Assembly (NCBI RefSeq): GCF_001625305.1
Contig: NW_017802669.1
Location: 732,618 to 796,617 of the forward strand
DNA from: Branchiostoma belcheri
Taxonomy: Eukaryota > Chordata > Leptocardii > Amphioxiformes > Branchiostomatidae
Length of the DNA stretch: 64,000 bases
Direction: 5' to 3'
The translations under genes and the position numbers were made by a program. Positions 12,701 through 22,769 of the stretch are shown here, in pieces (the stretch's first letter is position 1; the number at the start of each line of letters is the position of its first letter). The notes under the pieces were generated by a model that worked only from the letters and a program-made list of their open reading frames with translations, was not told the DNA's origin and did no database searches.

Positions 12701-14030
12701 CCAAGTTCCGTAACCACGCGCTCTCTCACGCCAGCTCAACCTTCTCCCTGAAAAGCTCCGCTCCGGGAACCCCCGGGCAGCCTTTCTCCGCTCCTCCGGG
12801 GATGAAGCGTATGGACAGCATCATTACCCCCTGCTCTACCGCAACCAACAGCCTGAAGCGCAACTTCTCGCTCCGCAAGCCGCCCCACCACGCCGACAGC
12901 TACACGGAGCTGCGAGCCATGACAAAGATGCACCGGGTGGACTCCCAGGACTCGCTGGTCCCTCCGGAGGACCACCCGACGGAGAGTGAGACCGGAGAGA
13001 AGGAGCTCGTCAGCCGGTCTCCTTCCGATCCCGGAAACCCGTGTCTTAGCCTCAATAACTGTCTTAAAGGAAAGAAGCTGCTGCAAGTCGGCGATCAGGG
13101 CGAGCCACACGGGACGTCGGGCGTCCCCGCGTTCTTCAGCTCGACGCCGCTGCCGCGCAAGCAGCTGTCCCGTTCGGTGTCGGAACTCGCGGCGGACGGC
13201 GCGCTGCTTGGAAACAAGCTGGGAAACTTCCACGAGAGTCTGGACGAGGGCATGTCCAGCATGACCAAGCTGGGGCCTAACAAGGACCTGCTCTGCTCGT
13301 CAGACTATTTCTCTAACGAGAAGCTGAGGGGGAACAAATCCTCCGCCAGTCTCGCAGAGAAGGACAAACCTGATTCCACGGACTCAACCAAAGATGCCCA
13401 CGACGGCAAACCGTCCCGGTTTACAGTGAGACGTCCGTCCGACACGCCGCCGCTGCGCCCCAAGGGCCTGACGGCGTTTCTGTACGATGACGATGATGTA
13501 GATGAAGGTCTGTACAGCGCCACCAACAGTGCCTACAGCACCGTGAACAGCGTGCACGACGTGGTCAGCATAGAGGTGAGAGGCTTAGTAATTCCTCCTT
13601 AAATAATTTCATCAGGTTGATACACGAATGAATAGCAAAGCTCTTTGAACGCAACCATTTATTTTTCACGAGCCGACGTTTCGATGACTGTCTGTCATCT
13701 TCATCAGGGCAATTCTGACTGGTTTACTGTGCACTGACGCTAAATGTTACTTGGTGCATAGTAACATAGTGCATAGGATCTAGTAACATCGTGTTGGAAC
13801 AAGCTGAAACTTTCTAACTAAAATTTGATTCGATTTGCTTTCAGGTGCACCCCGCCCTGCCGGAGTTGGATGATGCCGCGTCTGGCCAAGAGCTGCAGGA
13901 CAACAACAACGCCGCTAGGGGGCAGGACGCGGCGCACCGGGAGGGGGTCGTGGTCACCATCGAGGACGAGGAAAACGGCAACAACAGCCCTGAAGTAGAG
14001 GTGGAGCTGCCGCGGGTCACGACCATGTGA
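3725..14030 (+). CDS. BEST: Bestrophin A: calcium-activated anion channel, 8 coding exons, 748 aa
   Basis: Coding exons: 3725-4205, 4631-4785, 6112-6189, 6730-6882, 7522-7602, 12057-12208, 12615-13575, 13845-14030. All introns are GT-AG and phases join without a stop. Bestrophins are homopentameric plasma-membrane chloride/bicarbonate channels gated by calcium. The N-terminal half carries the family signatures: [10 protein letters not shown] at the start, the hydrophobic neck [23 protein letters not shown], the [12 protein letters not shown] pore segment, and the calcium clasp [10 protein letters not shown]. The C-terminal tail, mostly one 961-nt exon, is Ser/Pro-rich and likely cytosolic, with SSAPGTP, YTELRA, DSQDSLV and SSDYFSNEK also seen in copy B. 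It ends LPRVTTM, a PDZ-ligand-like tail. Start chosen at the first ATG (CGCCATGAC), matching the paralogues. Exon sizes after the first equal those I recall for human BEST1. A possible poly(A) signal AATAAA is at 14383. Confidence 0.93.
4210..4562. repeat. AC microsatellite in bestrophin A intron 1, followed by an echo of exon 1
   Basis: 4215-4518 is an interrupted (AC)n tract starting 10 bases after the donor. At 4519-4562 the sequence GGTGATAAGGGGCGTGTC and its continuation resemble exon 1 at about 4135-4175 (GGTGATGAGGGGCGTGTC), including the piece encoding TLVYK. This is a partial tandem copy of the exon 3' end that has drifted and lacks a donor. Confidence 0.75.
5504..5583. mobile_element. 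80-bp MITE with perfect 18-bp inverted ends and TTAA termini
   Basis: TTAACCTTCTCCCTGCTG at 5504-5521 is the exact reverse complement of 5566-5583. TTAA at both ends fits the 4-bp target duplication used by piggyBac-type elements. A related single end, GGCAGCAGGGAGAAGGTG, is at about 2657. It lies in bestrophin A intron 2. Confidence 0.8.
6290..6665. other. Unclassified G/C-richer insertion in bestrophin A intron 3
   Basis: This segment differs in composition from the flanking AT-rich intron (for example GGGCCCGAATGTCC, ACGACCCGAGGACC). It has no long ORF, no inverted ends I can find and no tRNA-like boxes. It may be a fragment of a retroelement; I do not recognise the family. Confidence 0.25.
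6871..7330. repeat. Exon-edge minisatellite: bestrophin A exon 4 3' end and donor repeated into intron 4
   Basis: The exon 4 end GGATGGCTCAAG|GTGGGTCA (real donor at 6883) is followed by copies with donor-like GT at 6944, 6998 and 7047, then weaker copies near 7155 and beyond. Spacing is about 61, 54 and 49 bp. Intervening sequence also repeats (GAGAGGGTCGGTTGGG, AGGACCCAGCCTGGG). Each copy keeps the codons for GWLK plus a plausible 5' splice site. Confidence 0.8.
8259..8550. mobile_element. Foldback element with long inverted arms, approx. 290 bp
   Basis: The left arm begins CCAAAAAGCAGTTACTCAAG and the right arm ends CTTGAGTAACTGCTTTTTGG. Arms of about 110 bp pair, including CTGCATTTCTCCTCTGG against CCAGAGGAGAAATGCAG. 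The right arm recurs alone at 21783-21826, which shows it is an interspersed family. No target duplication was evident. Confidence 0.8.
8700..9830. repeat. Degenerate satellite array, unit about 215 bp, in bestrophin A intron 5
   Basis: AAGAGGCC followed by a GCAGCAAAGAG-type motif recurs at about 8723, 8938 and 9153, with weaker copies near 9370, 9670 and 9790. Each unit repeats, in order, GTTGTTAAGATTCTA, CATAGTCAGAAA, GGATTNCTGNATTG and TGATGTGGTATTCATNCT. Identity falls towards the 3' end. No coding potential. Confidence 0.7.
9844..10033. mobile_element. 190-bp foldback MITE with a 9-bp direct repeat at both flanks
   Basis: TAGCCTCCNTAGCANGC at 9844 pairs with GCNTGCTACGGAGGCTA ending 10033. 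GTCATGCAC flanks both sides (9835-9843 and 10034-10042), a perfect 9-bp target-site duplication. Nine bases fits Mutator-like transposition; 8 bp plus a chance match (hAT) is the alternative. Confidence 0.8.
10241..10317. mobile_element. Short TAGCCTGGGTACCAT-type hairpin MITE
   Basis: TAGCCCGGGTGCCATACTAC pairs with GATGGTACCCAGGCTA. It shares GCGAGTGTTGCAGCCCCGGC with the hairpin at 12287-12407, so the two are one family. Confidence 0.65.
10318..11556. other. Intronic sequence of bestrophin A, no feature recognised
   Basis: The interval contains a 172-codon open frame starting at 10739, but it has no recognisable domain, no splice context linking it to a neighbour and unremarkable composition. 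I treat it as chance. AT-rich simple sequence lies near 11520-11542. Confidence 0.4.
11557..12056. repeat. Exon-edge minisatellite: bestrophin A exon 6 acceptor and first codons repeated six times upstream
   Basis: The unit is a TTTATTGTTG-rich tract, the acceptor TACCCCAG, then the first 24-33 bases of exon 6 encoding [11 protein letters not shown]. Exon-like starts are at 11639, 11719, 11806, 11885 and 11969, with an older copy near 11561; the real exon starts at 12057. Spacing is 79-88 bp. Every upstream copy except the oldest keeps a good acceptor but has no donor. The Leu/Val/Phe-rich ORFs here are translation of the repeat, not a membrane protein. Confidence 0.88.
12287..12407. mobile_element. 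121-bp hairpin MITE in bestrophin A intron 6
   Basis: GGGTACCATCCTACTTGTAT pairs with ATACAAGTAGGATGGTACCC, and GCCGGGGCT-CCACACTCGC with its complement, giving a near-perfect hairpin. TACTTGTTCTGTG occurs immediately on both sides (12274-12286 and 12408-12420), a likely target duplication plus chance extension. Confidence 0.8.
13612..13800 (+). repeat. Interspersed repeat filling bestrophin A intron 7
   Basis: The 269-bp intron 7 is largely a repeat containing AGCCGACGTTTCGATGACTG, ATCTTCATCAGGGCAATTC and a duplicated GTAACATNGTGCATAG. The reverse complement of the same family lies at 55320-55505 in the IAP gene. Confidence 0.7.
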
Positions 14031-14340
14031 AACTGTGCAATTCGGACTAAAGAAGAAAACTTTACAAAACATTCAAAAATACTTATGGTTGCAATCACTG
14101 AAGTACAGGTGGAGCTGCCTCGAGTCACTTCCATGTGAAACTTCTATCTGAGCAATTCGGACAAAAAAGGCAAACTTTAAAATTCACACAAATTCTTCTG
14201 GTTGCAATCATTGAAGTAGAGGTGGAACTGCCTCGAATCACTTCCATGTGAAACTTCTGTGCAATTCGGACAAGAGAGGCAAACCTTACGAATTATACAA
14301 ATACTATACAAATGGTTGCAAAGTTGAGCTACCAGAACTG
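14031..14340 (+). repeat. Echoes of the bestrophin A terminal coding segment in its 3' UTR
   Basis: The last 39 coding bases (13992-14030, [12 protein letters not shown] and stop) are repeated at 14100-14138 and 14213-14251, with a decayed third trace near 14317. Each full copy keeps a reading frame ending in TGA and encodes EVQVELPRVTSM or [12 protein letters not shown]. The first copy is in frame with the main stop: 14031-14138 has no stop before its own TGA. Units are about 110 bp and also share the downstream GTGCAATTCGGAC. Confidence 0.85.
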
Positions 14341-15103
14341 GTGTGTTATGATTTCTGAAAGTGACTTCCTTGCACAAATGATAATAAAACAGTTACTAAC
14401 AATTTATACAATATGTTGAAATGACGTTAATACATGTACGTGCAGGTCACATTATATGTTTCTTCCTTGCCGCATTTCAGACCGTGCCGTAGAGTCTGCC
14501 ATTCTTTTCTCCACTCTCTTCCTCTAAACTGATGGTTTTCAGACTCATTCATTGCACATCTGTGTAGAAAGTCAATTTTTGGTACCTGTTTGTCCTTTTA
14601 CGTGCCCTGTTTCTTCAGAGAACCGCTTGTTTATACGCGTATAAGACATGCTTTCTGGACTACATCAGAATATGTTATATTTTGCAGTGTATTGACCAAC
14701 ATGGATAGTCGAAGAAAGAGAAGGACCAAGCCAGCAAACGAAATGGTGCTGATAATATGATCTGTGTAATATATGCAAAGCTTGTGAAACAGCTGTGTAC
14801 AGGCTACTGTTTGAACCCTAAGAGGGCGACTTAAACCCGTGTAAATAATGTGAAAGTGCCATGAGAAGTCTCCGATACTGCAGCGAGTCTGTGGGAAAGG
14901 AAGTTGTAATATATTGTAAAAGTTTGTGCTCTTCTCTGCGGCTGTCCATGTCCCAAAGTGCAATCAGAAGCTGAACTGTACGCGTAGATGATGAAAAAAA
15001 GAACTGAGAGAGGTATAACAGCAAAAGGCAAGAGCAACTGATAAAAATACCAAAATGTGAATGTATAGATATCCTTAGGCTTAGCAAAGCCGGTTTTTGG
15101 TAA

Positions 15104-15304
15104 TGCTGAGGTCACATTTCCAAACGGGGCCCGGTGGGGTAGTCTTATGGAACGACAAATATGATCTAAAAGACGACAAAGCACAAAAAAAGTTGAAAAA
15201 AATTAATAATAGTATCATTTACGTATATTCTTGATAAAAATTGTTGATTTTTCGTTAATCCAAACAGCGCAGCCAGGTCCCGGTTTGGAAATGTGACCTC
15301 AGCA
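15104..15304 (-). mobile_element. 201-bp Harbinger-like MITE, copy 1
   Basis: Ends are TGCTGAGGTCACATTTCC and its inverted match, flanked on both sides by TAA (15101-15103, 15305-15307). A second copy of identical length lies inverted at 20035-20235, also flanked by TAA. A 3-bp TWA duplication is typical of PIF/Harbinger elements. Confidence 0.85.
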
Positions 15305-15309
15305 TAAGC

Positions 15310-18300
15310 GCCAGCAAAGCAGGCGACAAACAAAAAGCCAGAGGCTTGCAAAAAACACGCTTATTGGGATTTCTTTGTTGATGAACGTAGTTTGTTCAAC
15401 TTGTTACACAACGCGCACAATTTGCGGTTTGTAAGAAATAGCGAAAGCTTAAACTGAGATGAACTGAACAGAACTAAACTGAGAAGTGAGTTTATGACTG
15501 AACAATGTTGTCAATGCCAAGTGCAAAGGCCCGTCCTGGCTTGTGCAAACGATGGGCGTCGAAGTTGTCATGAAAATATGTCCAAAGATGCCACTGACAT
15601 TATTTACAGGACATGGAAGTTGTCATGAAAATATGGCTAAAGATGCCATAGTACAGCGACGTTTGAAACGTCAAGGAAGCATAGGTTGTCAAAGAATGTA
15701 ACAAAAGAAAAGGTATTTTTCACTATATGTATATTTCAAGCTATCATGACATATAAGGTATCAGCCATGTGTGTACATGTATTTGTTTACACTGAGGTCT
15801 CAAAGTATCGCACAACTTGACATGAATGGTTTGTATTCATATTTGATAAAAATACGTATTACTTTGTCCTTGAATGTGTAGGAACATTGAACAAAATCTA
15901 CATGTATTATTCATTAATTATATATTCTATATGTAATAGCTATTAATAGATGAAAGGTTGGATTGGTATTTATGACTACGATTATTTATTACTTATCCTA
16001 TGTATGATATTTAAAATCAGTAGAACGAATATAAGTGATCGTTTGGCTAGTTGTAGATTATATTATAATATATTGTATCGCTGCATTTTTTCGCAAACCA
16101 TATACCTCTGATATCTTTAAGACTTTTCCAGAAATTTCTGTATATGTTAAAAGCTTACAATGTTCACGACATTAGCGATAATCATTTCTGGACTCAATGT
16201 GAACCCAACTGCTGTACAGGATACATACGTGTACCGCTGCTATCTGCCAATACGTGTCTTCAGCAGTTTCTTCTGCCTGTGTCTAGCTGAGTGGAAATGT
16301 TGGTTCGTTCGGTGGTTGGTTGGTTGGTTGTCCGTTGTTATGTTCAGTAACGAAGATGTTACCTCTATGATGAATCCGATGCCGATGATTAAAGACAATG
16401 ACAGCTTTGTACCGAAACTGTGTACGGTGTTCTTTCTTCTGTATTAGTCTGACGGGAAATTTTCCGATTCCTTTTTCATAATTATCTTCTTCTGTTATCC
16501 TCTACTGAACATTTCACTTCTGAAGCTGAGGATCCAACGCAGGGCAGCTTTACAAAGAAACTATTCCTTCTACTTCTACGTACGTGTGAGATCTTCTAAG
16601 GTCTTTATATAAGTGCCAGCAACTTTATCTTTAGGGCATATTGTGATATTTTGCTTCTCATTTTTTTATCTTCTTTAAATTTTTCTGTTTGATATTTGCC
16701 AAGCATATGAATCCCAACGATTCCTCAGGGTATGTTGTGATATGTTACTAAATGGGATAGAATCTTTGTATGAAAAAAATCTGTCAAAATTGTTAGAGTG
16801 ATACTTTCATCCACGCCAGACCGGCGCCACGTGAACACTAACACCGATTCCCGGAGTCAGTACAACGTTAACCAGCCGCTCTATGTTGTAACATGATATC
16901 CCAGGTACAGGTCTGGCCAATGACAAACTGTCACGTCACGTCCGTACCTGACTGTTTCCTGGAAGTAGTGACCTTGGTAAGGACGTCCTTGGAAAGTTCT
17001 AAATTTGCACCTATTTTTTTTCATCAAACGCGATTAGGTATTTTAGTTGGATCAGAGATAGATCGTAAATCAAGTTTATTTTGCATAATGTGTCGTAAAA
17101 TCAAGTTTATTCTACGTAACGTGTGGTAAATCGAGTTTACTGCACGTAGACGTGCTAATAAGATTCGCCAGCATTTTACGACAAATGACAGCACCTATCC
17201 TGTTTCCTGCATATGATACTAGATTCGATCAGAAAAATAATAGTATGACGACAGCCATTTGGCGTCTGCAGGATAAGGAGATAATGCATTTTAAGAAACC
17301 TAGCGGGGGAGAGCATATCTGCAGCCAGTCGATTTATTTGATGAACATTGATGTTGAGAGATGCCTTTTGACAGTCCGCAAAATTAGATTTGAATTTTGG
17401 ACAGTATGATTATGTTCTGTAGGACTGAAGTACTAGTAAATATTCCATCTCCTATTTTAAAACATCGCAGTTCAGCCAATATAACTTGAACACTCGCGCC
17501 CTTCGTTTTTGAGTTAAAGTAGGTAATACATTTTCTCGTCGGTGTTCTTGCAAAGTTTCCAAGTCAATTAGAGTCACCAGAATCACTCAAAGCCCATGAC
17601 TAACATTAGAAGCTGCCACAGACCCACTGAACTGAAGCGAAACGAATGTACGTAATCCGCAGGCTCACCGTAATGACGGTTTGAGCCACCTGGTTCTCCC
17701 CCTCCGCCGGCGTGTACCATATATTCACACGGCGGTGATCTGACTTAATTCTGGGCTGACACGGGTGGCCTAGTAGTGTCTACAAGGTACATTCATACTT
17801 GTCTTTTCCTGTTTAATTTGTGGAAGAAAGGTGTTATTATAAGGCCAGAGATGGCCCCTTAGTAAGGGAAAACTTAACCTAGATATTCTTCATGTTCTTT
17901 ATTACGACACCACAATAAAGTATATTTTCACTTATCTGTCAGTCAGTCTGTCTGCAAACAAGCTTAAGTCTCGGTGAAACAGGCCCCTGACCTTGCTACC
18001 AACAGGGGGAAGTGGAAGAAATTTGTAATCACCTGAGCAGCAGCCGACCGATGATGTCTGCCTGTCTGTTTCTCTTTCTCTCTTTTCTCTCTTTTTTGTC
18101 TCTCTCTCTCTCTCAGTCCTATCTGTTGGACAGGCAAAGGGTTGCAAGGCAATATGCCTGAGTAAGGTGGTGAAGTATGCTATCTCTGATTACGAAATCT
18201 TTTGCGAAAAAGGAATTGGAGAAAAGTAGAGTATTTCAGACAGACAGAGTTAAGCACTCGTAACAGTCGGTGTCACTGAGAGGTCGGTGAAGAAAAAATG

Positions 18301-18350
18301 ACATCGGTCTGCGCTCAGCGAGCCGTGTTACCAGACGGCTGAATTATAAT
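15310..18350. other. Intergenic region, no gene recognised
   Basis: AT-rich sequence with only short, unrecognisable ORFs (for example 16160-16447 and 16893-17129). Short direct repeats occur (GGAAGTTGTCATGAAAATATG-like at about 15550 and 15615). A CT-rich tract lies near 18060-18115. Nothing here supports a coding gene. Confidence 0.5.
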
Positions 18351-18351
18351 G

Positions 18352-18690
18352 ACAATGACAATGACAATGAACTTTATTGCATATCCACGCCCTACATGGG
18401 CCAAATGCATTAAGCTGGATAACTATAGGTACAGGTATAGAAGAAACAAGTGTTATACTTCTGTGCTATAACTATAGGTACAGGTATATAAGTACAGGTA
18501 TAGAAGAAACAAGTGTTATACTTCTGTGCTATAACTATAGGTACAGGTATATAAGTAACAAGTGTTATACTTCTGTGCTATAACTATAGGTACAGGTATA
18601 TAAGTAACAAGTGTTATACTTCTGTGCTATAACTATAGGTACAGGTATATAAGTAACAAGTGTTATACTTCTGTGCTACGTCTCTAACTA
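18352..18690 (-). repeat. LINE 3' end with 49-bp minisatellite and TCATTG tail
   Basis: Read on the minus strand, the region runs from the LINE ORF end into four to five copies of a 49-bp unit (plus-strand form: AACTATAGGTACAGGTATAT then AAGTAACAAGTGTTATACTT), then GCAATAAAGTTCATTG and a (TCATTG)n-type tail at 18351-18370. A simple-repeat tail is typical of CR1/L2-like retrotransposons. Confidence 0.7.
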
Positions 18691-18700
18691 CAGGATCTAT

Positions 18701-19400
18701 CTACATGATCTCCTCTCTCTTTTTGAAACATGTATGAACAAATTTACATAGCTTTTCATTTACATCGTAGTGCTTGGATGTCATAATATATTTGAACAGT
18801 TCTGCTTTTGACAAGTATGTATATTTCTTCTCTAACTCTAAGGAATTGATAAAGGATTTCCGCATATCAGTGTATAACGGGCATTCTAAGACAAAGTGTT
18901 CTTCATCTTCTACACAGTTACTGTTACATAAAGTGCAAATTCTGTTACTTGCTGGAGTCTGGTTATACCTACCAATTTCGATCTGTAATTGGTGATCACT
19001 AATCCTTAATTTTGTCAATGCTCGACGATGACTAAACTTTTGCACATCTAAATATTGTTCTTTTTCATATGTAAGCTTAATTGTTTTGTAAGTTCTTAAC
19101 TTATTTCCTTGTCTTCCATTTTTGCTATATTTGGAGTTTATTTCTGAGTAGAAATATTGCAGAAAATTGTCTTTTAGTCTTTGTTTTAGTTCAGATTGAG
19201 CAGATGATGTGTTTCTGTCTTTTTGGAGTAAAAGGTAGGCAAAACCTGACTCCTCGAGTATTCTACTTATATTTGACAACCAGCAAGGTATTTTACATCG
19301 GTGCAGGTCTTGCTGCACTAATAGAGCTTCATATAGTAAGCTCTCTTTTGGTATTATACATCCGTGTGTCTGAGACGGGAGGAACTTTGGAAGTCCGTCT
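18701..19400 (-). pseudogene. Non-LTR retrotransposon reverse transcriptase, C-terminal fragment
   Basis: A frame open on the minus strand encodes the C-terminal tail of a LINE ORF2-type protein. Seen directly: a zinc-finger-like C-x2-C...H...C segment (ICTLCNSNC, then EDEEHFVLECPLY) preceded by LRISDHQLQIEIGRYN, the usual order at the end of LINE proteins. The frame extends upstream of the first Met to about 19400, where similarity ends; the endonuclease and polymerase catalytic parts are absent, so this is a 5'-truncated copy. Confidence 0.75.
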
Positions 19401-19489
19401 TCAGAGAGGATTAACAGTGTCGGCTCAAACTGTCAGAAGGTTTCTCACTGTACATTTATTTCATTTATTTATTTATAGTTGTAATTTCA

Positions 19490-19770
19490 CCCGATCTCGA
19501 CCCAGTTTTAGCTCACTGAAGAGCTACTCTTCCATACAGAGATGATGTACAGTATCTGCAGGTTAATTGTACTGGGGAAATTCCCCTAGGTCGTACAAGT
19601 ACAAGGACAAGTACAGGGGACCACAGATCGTCCCGTCTGAACTGCGAAGGACTACCACCTTTCCTGTAGCGTGCATGTTTTGGTGGGCGATAACAGCCGG
19701 GACTCGAACTCATAACTTCTTGGTCCAGTCGCAGGGACTGAGAGGAATAAAAAGCCCCCATCTGGTCCCG
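19490..19770 (-). mobile_element. tRNA-derived SINE
   Basis: On the minus strand the B-box-like GAGTTCGAGTCCCGGC (19697-19712) is followed by a body and then AGCTCTTCAGTGAGCTAAAA and CTAGGGGAATTTCCCC. The same body, in + orientation, is at 28225-28485. The A box is decayed. Confidence 0.65.
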
Positions 19771-20034
19771 AATCACGCCGCTCCACTTTCCTCCAGACCA
19801 TCTGATGTTGACCGATGGCACACGGAAGTTTTAACGGGAACATTAGCCGTCCATACTCGTTGTCAAGCCATATACATGATTCTGCCAAATACATGACTCC
19901 GACACTACTTGGGGGGTTTCCAATATACCTGAGACAAAGGGTGGGAGGGGTTTAGTCGTGATGTGGAGACCAAACGTAACTTAACCCCAAATCGTAAGTC
20001 TAACCCTAGCCCTGAACAATGATCCCAACCCTAA

Positions 20035-20235
20035 TGCTGAGGTCACATTTCCTAACCGGGGCCCGACCGGGCTGTTTAGATTAACGCACAATAAACAAAT
20101 TTTATCAATAATATATGCAAATAATTTTCATATTAATTTTTATAACTCTTTTTGTGCTTTGTTGTCTTTTATACCATATTTTTCGTTCCATAAGACTGCC
20201 CGGCCGGGCCCCGGTTTGGAAATGTGACCTCAGCA
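20035..20235 (+). mobile_element. 201-bp Harbinger-like MITE, copy 2
   Basis: Same length, ends and TAA flanks (20032-20034, 20236-20238) as the element at 15104-15304 but inverted. Interiors align, for example TTGTGCTTTGTTGTCTTTTA against its complement in copy 1. Confidence 0.85.
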
Positions 20236-21139
20236 TAACCGAAACCATAACTCTACCAACCCTAACCCTAACCATAGCGTAAACAACTGACCTCTTACGT
20301 ATATACATTGTATGTGGAAGGTCAAGGATTTGGCTCAACACCAGACCATCTGTACATGTAGACCGATGGGATACGGAAGGGTAACGGGAACATTTGCCGT
20401 CCAGACCCGGAAATTAAGCCGCACATTCCGCGAGCCGGGCAGAGTCAATTCCATGTATAGCATCCCCTAGCGACCCGACATGGAATTGTCTGGAAATAAT
20501 TTTCTTCTGCAATGAGCATTTTATGGTAGAGACATGGTCATTATTGGAGAGTTTTATGAGGCTTTTATGATGCTCATATTGCTGACGTTTTGCAGAGTTT
20601 TTCCCAACTAGTTCAATTGATTATACTGAATTGATTTTTTATGTAAAGTATCTCCCAATAGCCAAACTTAAACATCTGAAAAATAGCTTGCTTTTTCCGT
20701 TGTAACATGTTTATTTTTCCACAATTTCAAGATGATTACGAATTTTTTTAAATCATTTTGCAGCAGCTTACAAAAGGCATGGTTTGCAGTAGCTTGTCGC
20801 CAGCTGGTGAATATATTTCACCAGAAAATCTGAAATAATTGCGCCGGTGGATGTCACCTTTAAACGTGACGTAAAACATGGCCAGCATTACCGGAGGCGC
20901 GACCACTGTCATGTGTCATTGTCAGGTACGGAGAATGGACATTTTTTCCCCGCCAAACAGCAGACTAAAATCGATGTAAGCAAGGCCCAGGCACATATGT
21001 CATATGTCAGGCTAACATCAGACAATTGGGGACATTCTTGGGGACAGTCGTGAATTTCTCGTGCAACAACCGATCGACTATGTCCTCCGACAAAAAGGTT
21101 GACAAATTATTCTTTCATAGCTTCGCTGAAAATCGACAA

Positions 21140-21290
21140 AGACAGAAAACTCTACAGATACCAATAATATAATATATAATATTAGATTTATTATTATAAT
21201 AATATTATTATATTATAATAATAATATTACAATAACTCTACAGATACCAATACCCAAACCTCTGCCAAGCAGAGGTTTGGGTATTGGATT
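21140..21290. repeat. AT-rich palindromic tract and perfect 18-bp-stem hairpin
   Basis: 21160-21232 is (AATAATATT)-like and self-complementary. At 21247-21287 CCAATACCCAAACCTCTG is followed by a 5-base loop and its exact complement. AACCCAAACCTCTGC recurs at 21490. Probably the end of a mobile element. Confidence 0.6.
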
Positions 21291-21782
21291 ATTTTCGGCG
21301 TGTTTTATGCTTTTTATCAGACTTTCTTTTATATCTTTGGAACTGGTATCTCGTTTTAAAGATACATGACGTGCAAAAAATAGAAAACCCAATAAAAAGC
21401 CTAAAACACTTTAAGCTGATGTGTTACTCCGAATGTCGGTTATACCGGCTATACTGATACAGATACAGAACACACCAAAAAATAAGCCAAAACCCAAACC
21501 TCTGCTAGGAGAGTAAGACAACTTGACGTCTGTAGCCGCGGCCTGAACTGCGTTGCCCAGGCCCAGTGTAGGTAAAACGAACGGCAGTCCCGGAGCGGTA
21601 ATGCCGCCATAGACATGCTGAACACGTGATGACGGATGGACGGCGGTACGGCTCAGGTTCAACCAGAGGACACGGGGAGGTGGGGGGGGGGCGTCTGCCT
21701 GAGTTCTGTAGGTTATAAAGCAATCACGTCGATGAAGGTTAGACATCCAGGTAATAAGATACGCCAAAAGGCCAAAAAGTCT

Positions 21783-21833
21783 GACCGTTTCCAAAATCAT
21801 ATCCAGTTGCTTGAGTAACTGCTTTTGGTATAT
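21783..21833. mobile_element. Truncated arm of the foldback element seen at 8259
   Basis: GTCTGACCGTTTCCAAAATC and the following CCAGTTGCTTGAGTAACTGC match the right arm at about 8500-8545. Confidence 0.75.
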
Positions 21834-21957
21834 ATAGAAAAAACGAACAACTTAATGAATACATTTATGGATGTACTTGGCTTAATATCATCATTTGGCG
21901 ACTTATGACATTTACAAAGTGTTTATAGTTCCATTAAAGTGTCACACCGTGAATTGG

Positions 21958-21960
<3 letters not shown>

Positions 21961-22008
<48 letters not shown>
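21961..22008. repeat. (AC)n(AT)n microsatellite
   Basis: About 15 AC units run directly into about 9 AT units. Confidence 0.95.
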
Positions 22009-22009
<1 letters not shown>

Positions 22010-22689
22010 GCTATCTTCTTGTCAATTTTTGGCTTAAAAATTTACCAAAAGAATGCAACCCATATCTTTGTGATATTTTGTCTGATCATCTTTGTGATAT
22101 TTTGTCTGATCTCTACCTTCCTCATGACCTCAATGAAAAGTGGCTAGCAGGACGATATTATTTTTTTCAGGAATAAGCAGAACCTTAATGAATCAACTTC
22201 TTGTATTGTCCCTACTTGACTTTGACGACGTTGATTGAAAATTATTGATTGATCGATTGTCCGATAGGTTCATGATGGGGTCTGGGCAGCAGTAGCCAGA
22301 CGAAGGATGAGGTCATGTTTGAGGCGGTGGAGCGGGACTGGTAACGCCGGCCGTGGCGCCGGGATAACGGCCCTATCGGTCGTACGGTCACTGTGGAGGA
22401 GATATAGGTCAGACTGGCCGTTAGGCGAGCCGGGGATGTACAGGGTTCACGCAGAGGACACCGCACCGCAACTCACCGGCGAAATTCTTTGACTGTAGCG
22501 TGCGCGCTTCGCAGTTCGCACGTGCCTGTAGAACAGCTGTATTTTGTAATGGGCCCTATTGAAAATCAATTTGTCAAAATTGAAGTAGGCCACCCAGGTG
22601 TCTGAAGTCTGAAATAAATAAAGTAATTTGTTGGAGTGATATAAAGGTTTATGCTTGCGACTTTCTGCAGATCCTTGGGTGCCGTATCG

Positions 22690-22765
22690 GACCCTCTATG
22701 GTTAATGAATACTGTCTGGCCAGTTTGATACGGTCTTTTGCCACCCTGGGATTTGCTTGGAGATT
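22690..22765. mobile_element. Partial copy of the TAATCTCCAAGCAGA MITE family
   Basis: GGTTAATGAATACTGTCTGG, GTTTGATACGGTCTTTTGCC and TTTGCTTGGAGATTA match the element at 51285-51460. The other end is missing. Confidence 0.65.
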
Positions 22766-22769
22766 ACCA

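Noticed and set aside
12736-13233. 165-codon minus-strand ORF
   Set aside because: It is the antisense shadow of the large bestrophin A exon 12615-13575, whose frame, homology and splicing are clear.
20240-20290. Telomere-like CCCTAACCCTAACC
   Set aside because: Only two or three units next to a MITE; too short to be an interstitial telomere.
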